Positions 1 to 5,379 of a stretch of DNA of 5,581 nucleotides are shown piece by piece. How positions within the stretch are numbered: position 1 is the first letter of the stretch; each line of letters starts with the position of its first letter. The notes beneath the pieces were generated by a model. That model had not been told where the DNA came from, did not search any database, and worked only from the letters and a program-made list of their open reading frames with translations. Position numbers and translations under genes: made by a program. The DNA is taken from assembly GCA_030040475.1 (NCBI GenBank), contig JASHTQ010000376.1, positions 1 through 5,581 of the forward strand. The letters are read 5' to 3'. The stretch comes from Streptosporangiaceae bacterium (GTDB lineage Bacteria > Actinomycetota > Actinomycetes > Streptosporangiales > Streptosporangiaceae).

Positions 1-127
1 CCGTCGGCTCCCAGCTGCCTGATCGACTCGACGGCGCGGCTCACCAGGGCCGGCCTGCGCTGCCCGGCCAGCTCGCCGATGCGGCCGGCCTGCCGCGTCG
101 CGCCGTCCACGGCCGCCGCGCCCGCAT
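1..127. repeat. 127-bp exact direct repeat, copy 1 (at window edge)
   Basis: Bases 1-127 are identical, base for base, to 629-755. Identity stops at base 128 (g, against c at 756) and cannot be followed further left because the window begins here, so 127 is a minimum length. On the minus strand the repeat starts exactly at codon 159 of the subunit C gene and replaces its natural 3' part with the 3' part of the upstream stalk gene, read in a different frame. It is a tandem-duplication junction or an assembly artefact. 127 is also a commonly used largest k-mer size in short-read assembly, which makes an artefact at a contig end quite possible. Confidence 0.95.
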
Positions 128-601
128 GCCAAGCCGCACCGCGTGCGTACTCTGCCCGCCCGGGTCCTGCCAGGCCGAGGCGGCAAGCGCCGCGCGAAGC
201 TCGCCCTCGCTCGCCGCCTGGCGCAGCCGCGGCCACGCCGTGCCGAGCGCGCCGAGCTCGAACTCGGCCTCGGCCGGCCGGCCCGCGATGAACTGCAGCA
301 GCTCGTCGACATTGGCCAGCTCGAACCAGGCGCCGAGGACGCGGAGCAGCCGCACGCCGTCCCTGGGCAGCCAGCCTGCCAGCACCCGCAGGTTCCACAA
401 CACGGTGCCGGCGATCTCGCGCTGCGCCGCCGCAAGGGCCTGCTCCGGCCTGATGCCCGCGCCGTACACGGTGTCGGCCAGCATCCGCAGCGCGTCGCCA
501 AGCGAGTCGCACGCCGCCACCTGTCGCACCGCCGCGGCGCCCATCCGGCGCTGGGCCATGGCCCTCGCCCGGACGCTGCCCGCCACCCATCCCGCGCTCA
601 T
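41..601 (-). CDS. V/A-type ATPase subunit C (AC39/V0D family), 3' end disrupted
   Basis: This encodes a subunit of the V/A-type ATPase central-stalk connector, the funnel-shaped AC39/V0D protein that links the rotor shaft to the membrane ring. The start WVAGSVRARAMAQRR (residues 5-19), the block ADTVYG (42-47), the helical stretch LRVLAGWLPRDGVRLLRVLGAWFELANVDELL (about 71-102) and SAWQDPGG (142-149) look like actinobacterial members of the family. Its ATG lies in an ATGA overlap with the stop of the stalk-subunit gene, so the two are probably translationally coupled. Only residues 1-158 look genuine. From codon 159 the sequence is the out-of-frame 127-bp repeat, giving 28 spurious residues ending in GRPW before a stop. 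AC39 proteins are normally 300 or more residues, so about half is missing. Either the gene is a duplication remnant with an intact copy further left, or the break is an assembly error. Family call fairly sure; true 3' end unknown. Confidence 0.8.
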   Translation of the reverse strand: MSAGWVAGSVRARAMAQRRMGAAAVRQVAACDSLGDALRMLADTVYGAGIRPEQALAAAQREIAGTVLWNLRVLAGWLPRDGVRLLRVLGAWFELANVDELLQFIAGRPAEAEFELGALGTAWPRLRQAASEGELRAALAASAWQDPGGQSTHAVRLGMRARRPWTARRGRPAASASWPGSAGRPW

Positions 602-1065
602 GGGCCGTCAGCCCCCGACCGTGCCGATCCGTCGGCTCCCAGCTGCCTGATCGACTCGACGGCGCGGCTCACCAGGGCCGGCCTGCGCTGCCCGGCCAGC
701 TCGCCGATGCGGCCGGCCTGCCGCGTCGCGCCGTCCACGGCCGCCGCGCCCGCATCCTTGGCCAGGGCCACGGCACGCCTGGCTGCCTCGTCCCTGGCAG
801 CCCGGGCGCGCCTGTCCGCGTCGGCGGCGATGGCGGTCGCCTGCGCGTGCGCCCCGGCGATTACCTGGTCGGCATCGCCCTGCGCCCCGGCGATGATCCG
901 GCCGCGCTCGGCATCGGCGTCCGCGAGCAGCGCCAGCACCGGGCCCAGCTCTTCCTCGAGCTCGCGCGCGGCGTCGGCGGGCACGGCGGCGCGCGCCGCA
1001 GCTCCCGGAGACCCGGCCGGCCGGAAGCGAGCCAGGAAGTCGTGCAGGGCAGGCATGCCCCCCAC
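598..1065 (-). CDS. V/A-type ATPase peripheral-stalk (G/H-like) coiled-coil subunit
   Basis: This is a 155-residue Ala/Arg/Glu-rich helical protein. After a short N-terminus (LHDFLARF, residues 7-14), residues about 31-105 form a long charged helix with many Ala-Asp-Ala repeats (ADADAERGRIIAGAQGDADQ, then ADADRRARAARDEAARR) and no membrane segment. This is the pattern of the G/H-type subunit that pairs with subunit E in the stator stalk of V/A-type ATPases. Position supports it: it directly precedes and overlaps the AC39/subunit C gene by ATGA, as the leading gene of the operon. The start is uncertain. GTG at 1065 gives MGGMPALHDF; ATG at 1056 gives MPALHDF, and the G-run in front of it is too close to be a good ribosome site. 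The call rests on composition and context, since such coiled coils are poorly conserved. Confidence 0.65.
   Translation of the reverse strand: MGGMPALHDFLARFRPAGSPGAAARAAVPADAARELEEELGPVLALLADADAERGRIIAGAQGDADQVIAGAHAQATAIAADADRRARAARDEAARRAVALAKDAGAAAVDGATRQAGRIGELAGQRRPALVSRAVESIRQLGADGSARSGADGP
629..755. repeat. 127-bp exact direct repeat, copy 2 (inside the stalk-subunit gene)
   Basis: This is the partner of 1-127, offset by 628 bases. It lies in its natural context: it covers codons 104 to 146 of the minus-strand stalk-subunit gene (from the second base of codon 104), and that reading frame runs intact through it. This copy is therefore the original and the one at the window edge is the displaced copy. 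Confidence 0.95.
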
Positions 1066-1115
1066 ATCACTACCGTCGGTCGGCCGAGGGTAGGGCCAAA
1101 GGTCGGTTCGTGGCC

Positions 1116-1129
1116 GGTGCCGAGGTCCC
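1116..1129 (-). promoter_or_regulatory. degenerate DosR-like dyad upstream of the V/A-ATPase genes
   Basis: Read on the minus strand, this site is GGGAC-CTCG-GCACC: one perfect GGGAC half-site and a second matching GTCCC at 3 of 5 positions. Its centre is 57 bp from the GTG at 1065, the same distance as the perfect dyad at 3497-3510 from the GTG at 3561. It lies in the 100-bp gap between the TetR stop and the ATPase operon, where a promoter is expected. A half-site match of this quality can arise by chance in GC-rich DNA, so this is a weak call. Confidence 0.25.
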
Positions 1130-1159
1130 TGACCGTCACGTCGCTGCTCTTGGCGGCTC

Positions 1160-1172
1160 CCGCTGTCAGCGG
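1160..1172 (-). terminator. small hairpin over the TetR stop codon
   Basis: CCGCT-GTC-AGCGG forms a perfect 5-bp stem with a 3-base loop, covering the TGA of the TetR gene (1168-1166). It has no T-run after it. It may contribute to ending the TetR transcript before the ATPase operon, but the stem is short and common in such GC-rich DNA. Confidence 0.2.
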
Positions 1173-1759
1173 ACCAAGGGAAGGAAGATGCGGTCGACGA
1201 TCTCGACCAGCGTGCCGTCGGGTACGGGTGCCCGGTTCATGATCAGGTCGTGGCGCACGAGATCGACCGGTAGCGAAGCTATCCGCGGGCTGAGCCGGTC
1301 GGGGTCGATCTCGCCGCGGTCGACGGCGCGCTGGATGATGGCGGCCATCCTGCTGGGCGTGTCGGCCAGGATCCGCTCCCGCAGGTCTGCGGGTGAAAGC
1401 CCGGTGGCGTCGAAGTAGTCGGCGAGCACGAAGCTGAGCACCCCGGCCATCTCGCCCACGCTCGCGGACAGCTGGCCCAGCACCGCGAGCACGTCACCGC
1501 GCAGCGTGCCGGTATCGGGGACGTCCATCGCGGCGGAGGCGGCGTGCTGGCGGAGTGCGGCGACAACCAGCTCGGCCCGGCTGGACCAGCGCCGGGCCAG
1601 CACCGGCCGGCTGGTCCCGGCACGCGCCGCGACACCGTCGAGGGTGAAGCCGGGATAGCCCACCGCGCACAGCTCCTGCCACGCGGCTTCGAGCAGGGCC
1701 GCCTCGAGCGCGGCGCCCCGCCGGCGCCGGGCCGGTGACGAGGGAGTCGTTGGGCTCAC
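1166..1759 (-). CDS. TetR/AcrR-family transcriptional repressor
   Basis: This is a 197-residue protein of normal TetR length. The basic N-terminal tail (RRRR, 11-14) leads into the three-helix DNA-binding domain: helix 1 about 15-33, then the helix-turn-helix TLDGVAARAGTSRPVLARRW (39-58) and the usual SSRAELVVAAL linker to helix 4. Residues 70-197 are an all-helical ligand-binding/dimer domain of the TetR_C type, with LSFVLADYFDATG and a conserved-looking tail (RHDLIMNRAPVPDGTLVEIVDRIFLPLV). The start is GTG at 1759; no other start lies in frame in the short space upstream, and the ribosome site is weak, so the message may be leaderless or poorly translated. It is divergent from the MFS exporter, and the dyads between them are its likely operators, giving control of both itself and the pump. 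The inducing ligand cannot be read from the sequence. Confidence 0.92.
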   Translation of the reverse strand: MSPTTPSSPARRRRGAALEAALLEAAWQELCAVGYPGFTLDGVAARAGTSRPVLARRWSSRAELVVAALRQHAASAAMDVPDTGTLRGDVLAVLGQLSASVGEMAGVLSFVLADYFDATGLSPADLRERILADTPSRMAAIIQRAVDRGEIDPDRLSPRIASLPVDLVRHDLIMNRAPVPDGTLVEIVDRIFLPLVR

Positions 1760-1776
1760 CGCACCACAATAACTAC

Positions 1777-1797
1777 AGGATGCCAGTTGCGCATCTT
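1777..1797. promoter_or_regulatory. operator O1, probable TetR-family binding site (TetR side)
   Basis: The dyad is AGGATGC-N7-GCATCTT with N7 = CAGTTGC (inner half-sites GATGC/GCATC perfect, one mismatch outside). Its right arm with flanks, GCGCATCTTAT (1789-1799), recurs exactly at 1835-1845 in O2. It ends 18 bp before the TetR GTG at 1759, a position where binding would block the repressor's own transcription. Protein binding is inferred from the dyad, its repetition and the divergent gene pair. Confidence 0.72.
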
Positions 1798-1820
1798 ATC
1801 TCCGGCTGTTACCGTGCCTC

Positions 1821-1848
1821 TTGAGATGCATTACGCGCATCTTATGGC
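1821..1848 (+). promoter_or_regulatory. candidate promoter of the MFS exporter
   Basis: TTGAGA (1821-1826) and TATGGC (1843-1848) are separated by 16 bases and resemble -35 and -10 elements of a housekeeping sigma factor. Transcription would begin near 1855, just before the GGAG ribosome site (1857-1860) and the ATG at 1865. Operator O2 fills the spacer, so repressor binding would directly exclude RNA polymerase. The -10 match is moderate. Confidence 0.45.
1823..1843. promoter_or_regulatory. operator O2, probable TetR-family binding site (exporter side)
   Basis: The dyad is GAGATGC-N7-GCATCTT with N7 = ATTACGC (inner half-sites AGATGC/GCATCT perfect). It has the same arm sequence and the same 7-base gap as O1, with centres 46 bp apart (1787 and 1833). 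It lies between the candidate -35 and -10 of the exporter promoter and ends 21 bp before the chosen start codon. Confidence 0.75.
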
Positions 1849-1864
1849 GAGGGATCGGAGTCCC

Positions 1865-3337
1865 ATGAGCGCGGCAACACCAGAGGCAGCAGCCGGGACG
1901 GAGCGGCTGGACCCCGAGTTCATCAAGCTGGCCGTGGTCCTGCTGGTCGGAGTGGTGATGGTCGCGTTCGACACGACCATCGTCAACGTGGCGATCGCCG
2001 AGATCGCGCAGGGTCTGCACACGACGGTGTCGACCGCCCAGTGGACGATCAGCGGCTACGTGCTCGCACTCGGCATGGTCGTCCCCGTCGCGGGCTGGGC
2101 CAGCGAACGCTTCGGCGCCAAGCAGGTCTGGCTGGGAGCGCTGGCCCTGTTCATGGTCGCCTCGGTCCTGTCGAGCGCGGCCCGGGACATCGAAGCGTTG
2201 ATCGGGTTCCGGGTGTTGCAGGGCGTTGGCGGCGGCCTGATGCTGCCCCTCGTACAGAACCTGCTCGTCGAGGCGGCCGGCGGACGCAAGCTCGGGAGGA
2301 TCATGGCCCTGGTCAGCCTCCCCGGGCTGTTCGGGCCGATCGCCGGGCCGGTCATCGGCGGCCTGATCGTCAGCCACCTCTCGTGGCGGTGGATCTTCCT
2401 GGTCAACGTGCCGTTCTCGCTCGCCGGCCTCGCCCTGGCATGGCGGGGCCTGAAGCGCGGCATCCCGCGCAAGGCGGCCTACCTCGACGTCATCGGGCTG
2501 GTCCTGCTCTCACCGAGCCTCGCCGCGATCCTCTACGCGGTCACCGAAGTGGGCATCACGGGCGGCTTCGACCACGCCATCGTGCTCGGACCCCTCGCGG
2601 TCGGAGTTGCCCTGCTCGGTCTCTTCGCCCTGCACGCCCTGCGCACCCCTCGCCCGCCGCTGGTGGACCTGCGGCTGTTCAAGGCGCGGTCCTTCTCGGC
2701 CTCGGCCACGTCGATGTTCCTGTCCGGCTTCGGCGTCTACGGAGCACTGTTGCTCCTGCCTCTGTACTACCAGCAGGTACGCGGCCAAAGCGCGCTCTAC
2801 GCCGGCCTCCTGCTCGCGCCCCAGGGCATCGGGATGTTGCTCACCCGGAGCAAGGCAGGATCGCTCACGGACCGCATCGGAGCCCGTCCGATCGTGCTCG
2901 CCGGGGTCGTGCTCACCATGGCCGGCACGATCGCTTACACCCAAGTCGGCGTCCGCACCAACGAGATACTCCTCGGCCTCAGCCTCGTCGTGCGCGGCGC
3001 CGGCCTCGGCGCCGTGACCATCCCCGTCATGGCCGCCGCGTACCTCGGCCTGCGGCCCGACCAGGTGCCCCACGCCACCAGCGTCACCCGGATCGCGCAA
3101 CAGCTAGGCGGCGCGTTCGGCACGGCCATCCTCGCCATGATCCTCGCGACCCAGCTCCACGCCCACCAGGTCGCGGGCCTCGCCGGCCAGGCCACCGCGT
3201 TCGCCAGCACGTTCTGGTGGTCCCTCGGCTTCACGGCCATCGCCATCGTCCCCGCCCTGGCCCTGCCACGCCAACACCAGGACCCCATCCAGCACGAACC
3301 GGAGCGGCACCCCGTTCCGAGCCATCCGCAGGGCTGA
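1865..3337 (+). CDS. DHA2-family (EmrB/QacA-type, 14-TM) MFS drug exporter
   Basis: This is a proton-coupled exporter of the inner membrane, 490 residues, usual for the 14-helix DHA2 group. TM1 carries FDTTIVNVAIAEI (motif D1, Asp36). Motif A-like GWASERFGAKQVW lies at 77-89 between TM2 and TM3, motif B RVLQGVGGGLMLPL at 116-129 in TM4, and the antiporter motif C, LVSLPGLFGPIAGPVIGG, at 149-166 in TM5. These put it among drug/proton antiporters. More hydrophobic segments follow to about residue 474, then a polar His/Pro-rich tail. I chose ATG 1865 because GGAG (1857-1860) precedes it and it falls downstream of the candidate promoter and O2; in-frame ATGs at 1826 and 1844 lie inside the operator or lack a ribosome site. 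It is divergent from its likely TetR repressor. The substrate is unknown; it could serve drug resistance or export of a self-made metabolite. Confidence 0.93.
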   Translation: MSAATPEAAAGTERLDPEFIKLAVVLLVGVVMVAFDTTIVNVAIAEIAQGLHTTVSTAQWTISGYVLALGMVVPVAGWASERFGAKQVWLGALALFMVASVLSSAARDIEALIGFRVLQGVGGGLMLPLVQNLLVEAAGGRKLGRIMALVSLPGLFGPIAGPVIGGLIVSHLSWRWIFLVNVPFSLAGLALAWRGLKRGIPRKAAYLDVIGLVLLSPSLAAILYAVTEVGITGGFDHAIVLGPLAVGVALLGLFALHALRTPRPPLVDLRLFKARSFSASATSMFLSGFGVYGALLLLPLYYQQVRGQSALYAGLLLAPQGIGMLLTRSKAGSLTDRIGARPIVLAGVVLTMAGTIAYTQVGVRTNEILLGLSLVVRGAGLGAVTIPVMAAAYLGLRPDQVPHATSVTRIAQQLGGAFGTAILAMILATQLHAHQVAGLAGQATAFASTFWWSLGFTAIAIVPALALPRQHQDPIQHEPERHPVPSHPQG

Positions 3338-3560
3338 CCCGGCACGGAATCGGCGTTTCCAGCACCTCGGTATATCCGGCCCGCCCATGGCGGAACTGGC
3401 AGCTCAGGCACGCCGGCCTTTCCCATCGCGATGTCGTTCTCGGCGTGCATGATGTGCGCACCCGCGGCCGGGTTTCCCGAAAGTTTGCCTGAAACCGGGA
3501 CCATGGTCCCTGGAGTGCGGATCGCCTGGCGCTTTGACTGTGTCCTCGACAGGAAGGGTG
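3338..3560. other. intergenic region with no recognised gene
   Basis: This is a 223-bp stretch between the exporter stop and the next chosen start. I find no convincing gene, no clear terminator for the exporter and no T-run. Its notable contents are a tRNA-Leu-like string TGGCGGAACTGGCAG near 3387 with no tRNA fold around it, a short stem GGTTTC/GAAACC (about 3474-3496), and the DosR-like palindrome at 3497-3510. Confidence 0.6.
3497..3510. promoter_or_regulatory. DosR/DevR-box-like palindrome
   Basis: GGGACCATGGTCCC is a perfect 14-bp palindrome. Its half-sites and gap, GGGAC-N4-GTCCC, match the core of the known mycobacterial DosR (DevR) box, GGGACT-WW-AGTCCC, differing only in the central four bases. 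The centre is 57 bp upstream of the GTG at 3561, which would put the box near -40 of a plausible start site, where DosR-type activators usually bind. The genes that follow, including an Acg-type nitroreductase, fit such a regulon. A different dyad-binding regulator remains possible. Confidence 0.55.
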
Positions 3561-3974
3561 GTGCCGCGTGCCATGACCGCCGACGAGGAGATACGAGATC
3601 ATCAGGCGCGGTGCGAGCCGTACCTGCTCCAGCTCCGGATATTCGCCCACAGCCATTACGGGCCGATGCCGACCGCGGCCGAGGTCGCTCAGGCGACCGC
3701 CGCCGTCATCGCCGAGGTGGGAGCCGGCAGCCGCGCCGCGTCTGCCGCCGCCGGGTACCACCGGGCCGCGCCTGGCGCCGGGACGTTCCTGCAAGTACGG
3801 CTGAACCGGCTCGCGACGGCGGCCGAGGAGGCGATAGCGGCGGCGCGTGACGGCAACTCCGCCGTGCTCAGCCGCGTGCTGCACAGGTTCGAGACGCTGA
3901 CCGCGGCTATCTGGACGGTGCAGGGAGCCGTGTACCAGACCACCTGCAGGCCGGCCGAGCCGGCCTCCAGGTGA
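3561..3974 (+). CDS. conserved-looking helical protein of unknown function
   Basis: This gives 137 residues from GTG 3561, which follows the ribosome site AGGAAGG (3551-3557); ATG 3573 gives 133 residues but sits 15 bases from that site. I do not recognise a family. Numbering from the ATG, residues 4-26 form an amphipathic helix with CEPYLLQLRIFAHSHYGP, then PTAAEVAQATAAVIAEVGAGSRAASAAAGY (33-62) is Ala-rich, a short Gly/Pro break follows (65-70), and two more helices run from 72 to 92 and 95 to 121 (HRFETLTAAIWTVQGAVYQ). There are two Cys residues (14 and 125), no signal peptide and no membrane segment, so it is probably cytosolic and all-alpha. It is the first gene after the DosR-like box and lies 122 bp before the slipin gene on the same strand. 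Codon bias is normal for this DNA, which supports a real gene. Confidence 0.65.
   Translation: MPRAMTADEEIRDHQARCEPYLLQLRIFAHSHYGPMPTAAEVAQATAAVIAEVGAGSRAASAAAGYHRAAPGAGTFLQVRLNRLATAAEEAIAAARDGNSAVLSRVLHRFETLTAAIWTVQGAVYQTTCRPAEPASR
3943..3971 (+). terminator. strong hairpin ending at the stop codon of the helical-protein gene
   Basis: CCTG-c-AGGCCGGC, loop CGA, GCCGGCCT-c-CAGG pairs 12 bases with one internal mismatch; the stem ends directly before the TGA at 3972. There is no T-run, but GC-rich stems without one are common at actinobacterial gene ends. It could stop or slow transcription before the slipin gene, or protect the 3' end of the message. Confidence 0.45.
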
Positions 3975-3981
3975 CGATGGC

Positions 3982-4022
3982 CCGGTCGCCTGGGGACCTT
4001 CGCCTCTCGATACCGCGACCGG
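3982..4022 (+). other. long-loop inverted repeat upstream of the slipin gene
   Basis: CCGGTCGC (3982-3989) pairs perfectly with GCGACCGG (4015-4022) across a 25-base loop. The loop contains GGGACCTTCGCCTC (3993-4006), a GGGAC half-site with a partner matching GTCCC at only 3 of 5 positions. It may be a weak regulator site in front of the slipin gene, or chance. Confidence 0.25.
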
Positions 4023-4053
4023 CCGGTTCGACGCTGGCTCGGTAACGCGCAGG

Positions 4054-4073
4054 CCGCCCGCCGTGGCGGGCGG
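4054..4073 (+). terminator. GC hairpin in front of the slipin gene
   Basis: CCGCCCGCC and GGCGGGCGG form a perfect 9-base inverted repeat with only GT between (in practice an 8-bp stem with a 4-base loop). It ends 23 bases before the slipin ATG and 10 bases before its ribosome site, so it could act as an upstream terminator or attenuator, or as a stem at the 5' end of the slipin message. No T-run follows. Confidence 0.4.
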
Positions 4074-4096
4074 ATAAGCCGGGAAAGGAGCCGGTG

Positions 4097-4936
4097 ATGA
4101 AGACGCTGATCATTGTCCTCGTCGTGGTCGCGATACTGCTCGTCATACTGCTCGCGCTGGCGGTGCGGATCGTCAGGCAGTACGAGCAGGGAGTGCTGTT
4201 CCGGCTGGGCCGGCTTCGCGGATCGCGAGCCCCCGGTTTCCGGCTGATCATCCCGTTCATCGACGTGCTGGACAAGATCTCGCTGCGGATCGTCACCATG
4301 CCGATCCAGTCTCAGGGCATTATCACCCGCGACAACGTCAGCGTGGACGTGTCCGCCGTGGCCTATTACCGGGTGGCCGACGCGGTCAAGTCCGTGCTGG
4401 CGATCGAGAACGTCCGCGCGGCGATCAACCAGATCGCCCAGACCACGCTGCGTAAGGTCGTCGGCCAGCACACCCTGGACCAGACCCTTGCCGAGACCGA
4501 CACGATCAACCTGGACATCCGCAAGATCCTGGACGCCACCACCGCCGACTGGGGCGTGGAGGTGACCCTGGTCGAGCTCAAGGACATTCAGCTGCCGGAC
4601 AGCATGAAGCGGGCCATGGCCCGCCAGGCCGAGGCGGAGCGGGAGAAGCGCGCCAAGATCATCAACGCGGAGGGCGAGGCCATGGCCGCCGCCGCGCTCG
4701 GCGAGGCCTCCGACACGATGATGGCTCACCCGCTCGCGCTGCAGCTGCGCAACCTGCAGAGCCTCGTCGAGATCGGCGTCGACAAGAACACGACCGTGGT
4801 ATTCCCCGCCCCGTTGATGAGCACGATCGAGGAGCTGGGCGCGTTCCTCACCCGCGAGAAGAACGCCGCGCATGACGAAAAGGCCCCCGGCAGAGACCAG
4901 CCAAACGGGGCAAGCGCACCGGTCATCACGCGATGA
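4097..4936 (+). CDS. slipin (SPFH/stomatin-family membrane protein)
   Basis: This 279-residue protein is of normal bacterial slipin length. One N-terminal membrane helix (about 4-23) anchors it; the SPFH/band-7 domain follows at about 26-180, with the family's VRQYEQGVLFRLGRLRG (26-42), PGFRLIIPFID (46-56), TRDNVSVDVSAVAYYRV (78-93) and LPDSMKRAMARQAEAEREKRAKIINAEGE (166-194), the last starting the C-terminal coiled coil through which these proteins oligomerise. Such proteins form ring-like membrane scaffolds and often work with proteases. ATG 4097 is chosen because AAAGGAG (4084-4090) lies 6 bases before it; a GTG directly upstream (4094) adds one residue. No NfeD partner, the common neighbour of bacterial slipins, is visible; instead the stop overlaps the start of a Bpa-like gene (ATGA, 4933-4936). 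The last 25 residues are polar and probably disordered. Confidence 0.93.
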   Translation: MKTLIIVLVVVAILLVILLALAVRIVRQYEQGVLFRLGRLRGSRAPGFRLIIPFIDVLDKISLRIVTMPIQSQGIITRDNVSVDVSAVAYYRVADAVKSVLAIENVRAAINQIAQTTLRKVVGQHTLDQTLAETDTINLDIRKILDATTADWGVEVTLVELKDIQLPDSMKRAMARQAEAEREKRAKIINAEGEAMAAAALGEASDTMMAHPLALQLRNLQSLVEIGVDKNTTVVFPAPLMSTIEELGAFLTREKNAAHDEKAPGRDQPNGASAPVITR

Positions 4937-5379
4937 CCATAGGGCACATGGGCCACCCGGCTCGCCCCGCCATGTCCACCGCTCCGCTGGTCATAGCGCT
5001 GGACCGGCCGGAAACCGGCCCCGGCGCGTCGCGCGTGCAGGCACCGGGCCGGGTGCCGCGGATGTGGGCGGTGCTGACCGAGACTGACCGTGAGCTGCAC
5101 CAGCAGCCCGCGCTGTCCCCGGACGCGCTGCCGCGACTTCGCCGGTCGCTTCAGGTTGTCAGGACCGGGTTGACGAGGTCGGTGTCCGCACCTCTCGCGG
5201 CCGAGCTGTCCGACCTCCTGCCCCCGCCGCCGGCCTCGCCCGGCATGGCCGAGCTGCGGGTCGAATGCGCGGGCCTGCTCGGCTGGGTCGGCGGCCTGTT
5301 CGGCCGCCGGTTCACCGGCCGTCGGCACGGAACAGGACGTCATCGGGATCCCGCCGCACGCTGGCCGCCACCTGGATAA
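4933..5379 (+). CDS. Bpa/DUF2587-like protein lacking the proteasome-docking C-terminus
   Basis: This 148-residue protein starts at the ATGA overlap with the slipin stop, so translation is probably coupled; no ribosome site is seen. Residues about 41-123 (PRMWAVLTETDRELHQQ, LPRLRRSL, LAAELSDLLPPPPASP, then AELRVECAGLLGWVGGLF) resemble the core of the bacterial proteasome activator Bpa/PafE, where the last part corresponds to AELRIAQAQLVGWLEGLFHGIQ of the M. tuberculosis protein (from memory). Bpa forms a ring that opens the 20S proteasome gate through a C-terminal GQYL (HbYX-type) tail. Here similarity ends at Phe123: the final helix is replaced by a 25-residue basic, Pro/Arg-rich tail ending PPPG. 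No other frame restores the helix. It is probably not a gate opener, or it is a degraded copy. ATGs at 4948 and 4972 are alternative starts. Its 3' end overlaps the convergent nitroreductase gene by 68 bp. Confidence 0.62.
   Translation: MTIGHMGHPARPAMSTAPLVIALDRPETGPGASRVQAPGRVPRMWAVLTETDRELHQQPALSPDALPRLRRSLQVVRTGLTRSVSAPLAAELSDLLPPPPASPGMAELRVECAGLLGWVGGLFGRRFTGRRHGTGRHRDPAARWPPPG

Noticed and set aside
126..1093. Long plus-strand open frames over the left part of the window
   Set aside because: They run opposite the ATPase genes, have Ala/Arg/Ser/Pro-rich low-complexity translations and match no family; they are typical shadow frames in GC-rich DNA.
3385..3405. tRNA-Leu-like string TGGCGGAACTGGCAG
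   Set aside because: It resembles the D-arm region of a leucine tRNA, but there is no matching acceptor stem, no anticodon stem and no GGTTCRANTCC T-arm downstream. It is at most a remnant and more likely chance.
2041..3492. 483-residue plus-strand frame inside the exporter gene
   Set aside because: Its translation is Arg/Pro-rich with no domain, and it overlaps almost all of a clear MFS gene in another frame.
3689..4873. 394-residue minus-strand frame across the slipin gene
   Set aside because: It is the antisense of the slipin and helical-protein genes, His/Arg/Gly-rich with no recognisable domain, and spans the intergenic hairpins.
5006..5020. GGCCGG-AAA-CCGGCC hairpin
   Set aside because: It lies inside the coding part of the Bpa-like gene, has a short stem, and such GC stems are frequent in this DNA; no regulatory role can be supported.
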